DNA of 11,410 nt from Methylovulum sp. (GTDB taxonomy: Bacteria > Pseudomonadota > Gammaproteobacteria > Methylococcales > Methylomonadaceae). Position 1 is the first letter of the stretch. Each line of letters begins with the position of its first letter. The stretch is from the NCBI GenBank assembly GCA_016919605.1, contig JACXTQ010000179.1, positions 1-11,410 on the forward strand, written 5' to 3'. A program made the position numbers and the translations under genes. Below the pieces are notes generated by a model, which was not told the origin of the DNA, made no database searches, and saw only the letters and a list, made by a program, of their open reading frames with translations. Below, in pieces: positions 5,935 to 11,410 of this stretch.

Positions 5935-8900
5935 ATGAAAGACTTAAGTTTGAAACTAGTCATCAACGCTGTCGTTGACAATGCCCGTGCCGGATTGGCG
6001 CAAACCCAAGGCTATATTAAAGGGCTGGCTGACCAAGCCGTCCAACTGACAGGTAAAGTCGGGGCGGTTTCCACGCAATTTATTTTGTTTGCCAGTATTG
6101 CCGCCAATGCTTTGGGGCAGGCCTCAATGGCGGTGCTGGGGCTTATAGGCAATATCATTACGCTTGGGATGCAGTTGCTGAGGGTGATGCAGAATTATTT
6201 GGGCTTAAGCATCAGCATTGACACTCACAACAAAAAACTGCAAGCCGCCCAGTTCCTGCTCAATAACTTCCATAAAGAAGTACGGCTGTCGTTAGGGTTT
6301 CTAGGCTCATTTACCGATTATCTTAATAAAATAAACTTTCCGCTGCAAAAGCTCACGGCTTTTATTGATGGCCTGTCAAAAGCCGAAATAGTCTTGGGTA
6401 TCGGTAAAGGCAAAGAAAAAAACTTCTTTGACCATCTGCCGGAAGCCATTGATGCAGCAAAAAATGGCATCAAACGCTTTCAGGACGCTTTTAAAAATGC
6501 TAAAGACGACATTCAGCGCGATTTAAAACGTTTTACGGCGGCGGCTTTAGCGGAAACTCTGGTCGAGTGGCGGGGCGTTAAGTTTGAATCGGCTTTCGCC
6601 GATGTCAAAAAAACCGTTACCGGAACGGTAGAGGCTATTAAAAAACTGCGCGGCGAATTGCTGGATATGGCGGCAACAACAGGCTTGACCACCGATGAGT
6701 TAGCCAAAATGCAGGCCATTGCCGGACAGATGGGTTTTCCAGTCAATGAAATATCCGACTTTGTCAAACTCACCGCTAAAGGTGCGGTGGCCTTTGAGAT
6801 GCTGCCGGAACAGGCGGCGGAATCGTTTGGCACACTCAAAAGCATCTATGGTATTGGACTAAAGGATCTAGAATATTTTGGCGACCAAATCAATTACATT
6901 GCTGACAAGGCACCCGCTGTAGTCAGTGAGTCAGACATAATAAACGTACTAACCCGTGCTGGTGATATGGCACAGCGTTTTGGTTTGTTACGCGGCGAGG
7001 CTGTCGCCTTAAGTGCGGCGATGCTGGCGTTGGGCAAGCCGCCGGAGATTGTCGGCACAGCGATGGATAACTTACTCAGTAAGTTGCAGAACGCACCCAA
7101 CCAGTCAAAAGATTTTCAGATCGGTTTACAGCAACTGGGCTTTGATGCCGTCAAACTGGCCAACGACATTGAAAAAAAACCTAAAAAGGCTCTGGATAAC
7201 TTTCTAGCTAAACTAAGCGAGGTCAAAAGCGCCCGCTTGCAATCAGACATACTCGGCAAGCTAGCGGGTGAAGCAGGAGAAACCAAAGGCGTTATTGGTG
7301 GCTTGATTACTAATTTAGCAGAATTCAACCGTTTGTCGGTGCTGGCTAATGCAGGCGATGTAAGTGGCAGTATGGATGCCACTTATAAGGAGCGGATAAA
7401 AACAGTTAAGGCCATGCTGGTTATGATGAAAGAAGCATGGGATGGCATGGCAGTTAGCATGTCAGTCATGTTTCTTCCAACCATATATGCGGTGTTGGAA
7501 TCTCTGCGGGATTTGGCGGTATGGTTGCGCAAAGTCAATGACGAATACCCCAACCTTGCCAGCTTTGCCCGTATTGCCCTGATTTTCGGCACACTGGGTA
7601 CGGTGATGAACTTGGCGTTCCGGGCGTTGCCTGGGATTGCTGCGGGCGCGGGGGCGGCTGTTGCGGCGGCGTTCAGGACAGGGATTGTATCGGGCATAAA
7701 AGCCATTGCTACGGTGCTGACACCGTTGGTTGCCGGATTATGGAATACGGTGATCGGGCAATTTGTCATCAAGATGCTGGCCGGTGTTGTCATCATCCAA
7801 GTCGGCATGAGCAACCTGCTGGGGGTTATCGGGGCGCTGACTTCGGCATTGGTTGCGTTGGTGTCCAATCCGGCCACCTTATTTTTGTCCACATTGGGTG
7901 TTGTCGCTGTGCGGATGGCCTTGGCACGGGGGGCGTTTGGGGCGTTGGGCGTAGCGGCGGGCGGATTGGGTACGGCTTTTATGCGGCTGGTGGGCGGGCC
8001 TATCGGTTTGGTCATTTCAACATTGGCATTTTTGGTCGTCAAATATAACGAAGTCAAAGACCAGCAATTTCAATTTGGCGATTCAACCGTCACGCTGTCT
8101 GAAATTATTGACGCGTCATGGGGGCTAATAAAAGGCGCTTTTAATGATGGCGTGACGGCTGTCGGAACCGCATTGGCATGGCTGGAAGGAAAATGGCTAG
8201 GCTTATGGCAAGGGATTGAGGGGAAAGTTGGCGAATTCCCCAGTTTAGGCCAAAGTTTTAAAAATCTCGCCAACACTATCATCGGTGTTTTCAACGGCTT
8301 GGGAAAAAGTATTGGCGTGTCACTGGCAATTTTTGTCGAGGAGATAAAAACCAGTTTCAAACACGCGGTATCCTTGGCCGAAGCCGCCGCCAAGGACATC
8401 AAGGCGGCGTTCACCCATTTTGATTTCACAGGCAAAAATTTTGCCGAACAATGGGCGGCCAACAACCAAGAAAACCAGACGATTGCACAGCGGCGCGGTG
8501 AATCACCACGCACGGATGCGTTTGTGTCCGGCTATATGGACAGTTACAAAGGTGATGCTGTCGGGCCTTTTGTCAGCCGTTTGGGCGATGATTTCCGCAG
8601 TGGCTTGGATGCCGCAGGTAATGCCGTCACATCCCAAGTCGGGATATGGCAAGACCAACTGAATGCGGAAATCATGCGCAACCGCAGCAAAAATACCCAA
8701 CCGACAACGCCACCACCCGAAGAAAAACGCCTAAGCGGCGGGCAAGATTTGCCCGATATGCCCACGGCAACTACCGCCGCCGCCAAAAAACTGGCGACCG
8801 CTAATCTGGAAATGCAGTTAAGTGCTATAAAAATTCGGCAAGATGCCCTAAAAAACGCATCCGATCTGGAGTTAAAACAGCTTGAAAACACCTTTAAAGC

Positions 8901-11370
8901 CAAAGAGCTGGCCTTAAAAGCGCAAGACCTCAGTGAAACCGAGTTGCGGGAAAAATCTCTAGCCTTAGAAAAAGACAAGTCAGCTCAGGAGTTGGCTATC
9001 AAGCGCAAGCTGGTGCTGGATACCGCCGCCCTTGAAAGCCAAGCTATTGATGCGAAAATCAAGGCCGCCCAAGCTCAAGCGGCGGCCTTGCCAAAAGCGG
9101 CGGGTGCTACCCCTGTCGGAAAATACAGCGCACTTTTTAACCAAGCCACACAAAAATACGACCTTCCGGCAGGCCTGTTGCCCGCCCAAGCGGCACAAGA
9201 AAGCGCGGGTGACATTAACGCGGTGTCGCCTAAAGGTGCGGGTGGCCTGATGCAACTGATGCCGGCCACAGCCAAACGGTTCGGCGTGACCGATGTCAAC
9301 GATCCGGCGCAGTCGATTGATGCCGCTGGCAAGTACATGCGCTTCTTGCTCGATAAATTCAACGGCAACGTCGAACATGCGCTGGCGGCCTATAATTCTG
9401 GCGAAGGACGCACCGCCACGGCTTTAAAAGCCACGGGTAAAATTCCGGCCATACCGGAAACGCAAGCCTACGTCCCTGCTGTATTAGGGCGGATGAACAA
9501 CGCCACATCGGGAACGGCCACAGGCGCAGGCGGCGACACTGAGGAACAGCAAGCCGCCAACGCCAAAATCAAAACGTTAAAAAATAAACAAATTGCCTTG
9601 GAGGCCGACACCCAGGCCCAGCTGGCCAGCATCGACCAGGACGCGGTGGCGAAAGGCATTGAGCGGGACACCGCCAAATATGAAAATGATAAGCGGGTGG
9701 AGGAACAGGACAAGGCCCTTGCAGAAGAAAACCTGACCGCCAAAAGCCAAGCGGCACTGGACGGGCTTGCGATACAGGAAGCCGCCGCCCAGCAGGAACT
9801 TGATTTAGGCAACATCACCGAGTCCGAGCATCTTGACAAACTGCGCGGCTTTGCAAGGGAACGTCTGGCTATCGAACAGCAATTGCTGGCCGACAAACGC
9901 AAATTATTGGATAAGGATGCGCTCGCCCTTGCCCAAAACCTGCACGAAAAAGAAGCCTTGGAGCGGGCTTATCAGCAAACTCTCCAACAGCTAGAAAGTG
10001 ATGCAGAAAAGAATAGGCGGGAAATTTTTGAGGGCATGGTCGCGCCCTTTAAAAATGCGATGTCGCAGATGACCAATGGTGTGCTGACCGGACAGCAAAC
10101 CATTAGCAATGCGGTACGCAATGCCGCCAACTCGGTTTTAGTGAGCTATGCCTCGACCTTTTTACAAGAACGGGTTATGGCAACGGCGCAATGGGCGTGG
10201 AAGCTGGCCAATATCCAAGCCAACAGTGCCCAAGAGAAAGCCCTTAAAAACGGTGATATGATTTGGGCAGGATTGTTGTGGGCTAAAGAAAAGGCGGCGC
10301 TTGCCGGACAATGGACATGGGAGACCTTAGGCTTTGCCAGTAAGGAAACTAAAAAACACGCCATCGTAACAGCCAGCAACAACTGGGAAACCCTGCAAGG
10401 GGTGAAGAAAAAAGCGGTGGCGGCGGCTGAATGGGCATGGGAATCCACTGGCTTTGCCCTGAAAGAGGCTAAGAAAAAAGCCATTGCTTTAGCCCACGAT
10501 GCCTGGGAAGGTGCGCTTTGGGTCAAGAAAAAAGCGGTGATGGCGGGTGAGTGGCTATTTGAGCTGCTGGGGTTTGGCGAAAAAGAAGCTGTAAAAACCA
10601 CTACCAAGGCGGGCAGTGAATTAGCGCAGGCGGGGGCTGTTGCGGCCGGACAAGCCATACAGACCGGCGCAACTGTTGCCGGAGCCGAAACCCGCACGGT
10701 TGTTGAAACGGAGTCTAATGCTAAATCTGGGTTAGGTGCAGCATGGCGGGCGGCAAAGAGCGCATTCGCTTCAGTTATGGATGTCGTTCCATTTCCGTTT
10801 AATCTAGTATTGGCGCCTATTGCTGGTGTAGCGGCCTTTACGGGGGTTATGGCGTTAGGGTCTGCAAAAGACGGCGAATGGAGCGTTGCCAATGATGAAA
10901 GCCCTTTTTTATTGCACCGCAAAGAATCAGTTTTACCCGCCGGAGTGGCCGAAAATTTCCGTTCGGTCGTTGATATTGTCAAAAGCCATGTGGGCATAGG
11001 CAAGGCGGAACCCAGCCTGTCCGCCCCGGTCGCCGTCTCCATTAAGCAGCTGATCGATAGCGGCCAACTCCACGGCAATTGGACACTGCCCGCATCGGTG
11101 ATGGACATCGCGCAAAAATCCCAGGCGACGGCGGTCAATGCCGTCAAAAATGGCCGGCTTGCGGAAGCGCAGCGGAATTCATCAGGCGCGTCGCACACCA
11201 CCAACAATGTCACCCATGAAAGCCCTGTCGTTTTTCGGCCTGTTTATAACAATTCTTTCATTGACACTAACGGTGCAAAGCAGTTCTTTAATGAACACAG
11301 CCATATTATGGTCAAGAAAATCCAAGAAAAGGTGCGCAAGGGCGCATTCAGTACAGGGGTAAATAAATGA
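5935..11370 (+). CDS. Tail tape measure protein with embedded SLT transglycosylase
   Basis: This 1811-aa protein would set tail length and travel through the tube at infection. N-terminus: about 1-130, with a hydrophobic stretch at 45-85. Residues about 203-483 match the TP901-type tape measure core (the LTTDELAKMQAIAGQMGF and LGKLAGEAG regions). Residues about 543-702 are strongly hydrophobic and Gly/Ala-rich with several possible membrane spans. Coiled coils lie at about 951-1048 and 1203-1365. Between them, residues 1063-1189 form a soluble lytic transglycosylase domain with Glu1089 in AQESAGD, GAGGLMQLMPATA and AAYNSGEG. Residues 1407-1566 are four 40-aa Trp-rich repeats. Near 1647-1675, GEWSVANDES...LLHRKESVLPAG is the usual tape measure C-terminal motif. 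Upstream ribosome-binding sequence is weak. The stop overlaps the next ATG. Confidence 0.93.
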   Translation: MKDLSLKLVINAVVDNARAGLAQTQGYIKGLADQAVQLTGKVGAVSTQFILFASIAANALGQASMAVLGLIGNIITLGMQLLRVMQNYLGLSISIDTHNKKLQAAQFLLNNFHKEVRLSLGFLGSFTDYLNKINFPLQKLTAFIDGLSKAEIVLGIGKGKEKNFFDHLPEAIDAAKNGIKRFQDAFKNAKDDIQRDLKRFTAAALAETLVEWRGVKFESAFADVKKTVTGTVEAIKKLRGELLDMAATTGLTTDELAKMQAIAGQMGFPVNEISDFVKLTAKGAVAFEMLPEQAAESFGTLKSIYGIGLKDLEYFGDQINYIADKAPAVVSESDIINVLTRAGDMAQRFGLLRGEAVALSAAMLALGKPPEIVGTAMDNLLSKLQNAPNQSKDFQIGLQQLGFDAVKLANDIEKKPKKALDNFLAKLSEVKSARLQSDILGKLAGEAGETKGVIGGLITNLAEFNRLSVLANAGDVSGSMDATYKERIKTVKAMLVMMKEAWDGMAVSMSVMFLPTIYAVLESLRDLAVWLRKVNDEYPNLASFARIALIFGTLGTVMNLAFRALPGIAAGAGAAVAAAFRTGIVSGIKAIATVLTPLVAGLWNTVIGQFVIKMLAGVVIIQVGMSNLLGVIGALTSALVALVSNPATLFLSTLGVVAVRMALARGAFGALGVAAGGLGTAFMRLVGGPIGLVISTLAFLVVKYNEVKDQQFQFGDSTVTLSEIIDASWGLIKGAFNDGVTAVGTALAWLEGKWLGLWQGIEGKVGEFPSLGQSFKNLANTIIGVFNGLGKSIGVSLAIFVEEIKTSFKHAVSLAEAAAKDIKAAFTHFDFTGKNFAEQWAANNQENQTIAQRRGESPRTDAFVSGYMDSYKGDAVGPFVSRLGDDFRSGLDAAGNAVTSQVGIWQDQLNAEIMRNRSKNTQPTTPPPEEKRLSGGQDLPDMPTATTAAAKKLATANLEMQLSAIKIRQDALKNASDLELKQLENTFKAKELALKAQDLSETELREKSLALEKDKSAQELAIKRKLVLDTAALESQAIDAKIKAAQAQAAALPKAAGATPVGKYSALFNQATQKYDLPAGLLPAQAAQESAGDINAVSPKGAGGLMQLMPATAKRFGVTDVNDPAQSIDAAGKYMRFLLDKFNGNVEHALAAYNSGEGRTATALKATGKIPAIPETQAYVPAVLGRMNNATSGTATGAGGDTEEQQAANAKIKTLKNKQIALEADTQAQLASIDQDAVAKGIERDTAKYENDKRVEEQDKALAEENLTAKSQAALDGLAIQEAAAQQELDLGNITESEHLDKLRGFARERLAIEQQLLADKRKLLDKDALALAQNLHEKEALERAYQQTLQQLESDAEKNRREIFEGMVAPFKNAMSQMTNGVLTGQQTISNAVRNAANSVLVSYASTFLQERVMATAQWAWKLANIQANSAQEKALKNGDMIWAGLLWAKEKAALAGQWTWETLGFASKETKKHAIVTASNNWETLQGVKKKAVAAAEWAWESTGFALKEAKKKAIALAHDAWEGALWVKKKAVMAGEWLFELLGFGEKEAVKTTTKAGSELAQAGAVAAGQAIQTGATVAGAETRTVVETESNAKSGLGAAWRAAKSAFASVMDVVPFPFNLVLAPIAGVAAFTGVMALGSAKDGEWSVANDESPFLLHRKESVLPAGVAENFRSVVDIVKSHVGIGKAEPSLSAPVAVSIKQLIDSGQLHGNWTLPASVMDIAQKSQATAVNAVKNGRLAEAQRNSSGASHTTNNVTHESPVVFRPVYNNSFIDTNGAKQFFNEHSHIMVKKIQEKVRKGAFSTGVNK
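9121..9500 (+). other. SLT lytic transglycosylase domain within the tape measure protein
   Basis: The domain cleaves the peptidoglycan glycan strand, helping the tail cross the cell wall on infection. The SLT family motifs are in order: catalytic Glu1089 followed by Ser (QESAGD), NAVSPKGAGGLMQLMPATAK, a D-P-A-x-x-I segment before an aAG-x-Y helix, ALAAYNSGEG, and PETQAYVP at the end. All appear intact. It is flanked on both sides by coiled coils. Confidence 0.88.
10153..10632 (+). repeat. Four 120-bp (40-aa) tandem repeats near the tape measure C-terminus
   Basis: Copies start at 10153, 10273, 10393 and 10513 with no length change. Repeat positions 14 and 16 are Trp/Trp in the first three copies and Trp/Phe in the last; position 38 is Trp in the first three. 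Positions 20-21 are Gly-Phe in the last three. Copies 3 and 4 share the exact string AAGAAAAAAGCGGTG at the same repeat position. The first copy is the most diverged. Each unit is helical, with a KKKA-type basic patch. Confidence 0.8.
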
Positions 11371-11410
11371 GCAACGAAGTGCTGCCGGACTTGCCCGGCC
11401 TGACTTTTGA
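11367..11410 (+). CDS. Start of a DUF2460-like tail protein (partial, runs off the window)
   Basis: ATG 11367 overlaps the tape measure stop (ATGA), with AGGGG about 8 bases upstream. The visible residues, MSNEVLPDLPGLTF, match the way DUF2460 phage proteins usually begin ('MSN.vlP.lpGl'). These are small tail proteins found just after the tape measure in many siphoviruses and are thought to be distal-tail components. Only 14 complete codons are present, so the family call is tentative. Confidence 0.6.
   Translation, partial: MSNEVLPDLPGLTF

Noticed and set aside
5890..5960. Programmed frameshift at the end of the chaperone gene (CGG TTT TTT GCG), as in lambda G/GT
   Set aside because: Both the -1 and +1 frames hit stops within a few codons, and the sequence is not a canonical slippery heptamer.
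7383..8057. Antisense open frame of 224 codons opposite the hydrophobic tape measure region
   Set aside because: Low-complexity Asn/Ala/Thr/Pro composition is what antisense of Gly/Ala/Val/Leu codons gives; no ribosome binding site or family pattern seen.
8739..8755. 7-bp inverted repeat with a 3-base loop (CGGGCAA/TTGCCCG)
   Set aside because: No T tract follows and it is inside the tape measure coding region, so it is not a terminator.
10405..10540. Repeated AAGAAAAAAG strings as frameshift sites
   Set aside because: They are not in the frame needed for the A-AAA-AAG heptamer, and the protein continues normally with its C-terminal motif; they simply encode Lys-rich repeat segments.
10146..11213. 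Long antisense open frame of 355 codons opposite the tape measure gene
   Set aside because: It mirrors the strong sense-strand coding pattern, is Ser/Ala-rich and resembles no protein; the sense gene has clear domains across it.

Overview
The window is part of the late (virion morphogenesis) operon of a tailed bacteriophage or prophage. All genes lie on the + strand, packed head to tail. The order is head genes, then connector and tail-completion genes, then tail tube, tail assembly chaperone and tape measure. The window ends at the first codons of a distal-tail gene. I see no lysogeny, replication, host, tRNA/rRNA, CRISPR or insertion-sequence features. The roughly 50% GC content and the gpT-like capsid point to a phage of a Gram-negative proteobacterium. 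The host genus cannot be fixed from the sequence.

Head (1-2368): an intrinsic terminator (about 44-94) follows the end of an upstream gene whose reading frame is uncertain. A 66-aa protein of unknown function comes next and overlaps a 677-aa polyprotein. This polyprotein joins a serine-type head maturation protease, a linker/scaffold-like segment and a Mu gpT-like major capsid protein. An in-frame ATG with its own ribosome binding site at the protease/scaffold junction could let capsid protein be made in excess over protease.

Connector (2371-3840): a gp6-like head-tail adaptor (222 aa), a likely tail terminator/completion protein (158 aa) coupled by a TGATG overlap, and a 105-aa protein with a small folded N-terminus and an Ala/Pro/Val-rich tail.

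Tail (3873-11410): a 514-aa tail tube protein carries three diverged copies of a beta-rich 'GQY...YxFaxADxG' module. A strong intrinsic terminator lies directly after it and inside the 5' end of the next frame, a probable tail assembly chaperone. An 1811-aa tape measure protein follows. It contains a TP901-type core, a hydrophobic region, an apparently intact SLT transglycosylase domain between two coiled coils, and four 40-residue Trp-rich tandem repeats near the C-terminus. The last gene starts in an ATGA overlap and begins like DUF2460 tail proteins. No tail sheath gene is seen between connector and tube, and the tape measure is long, so a siphovirus-type non-contractile tail joined to a Mu-like head is the best reading.

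The content fits known phage biology and I found no wholly new system. The points most worth a second look are the capsid polyprotein's internal start, the terminator and T8 tract at the start of the chaperone gene, and the repeat architectures of the tail tube and tape measure proteins.
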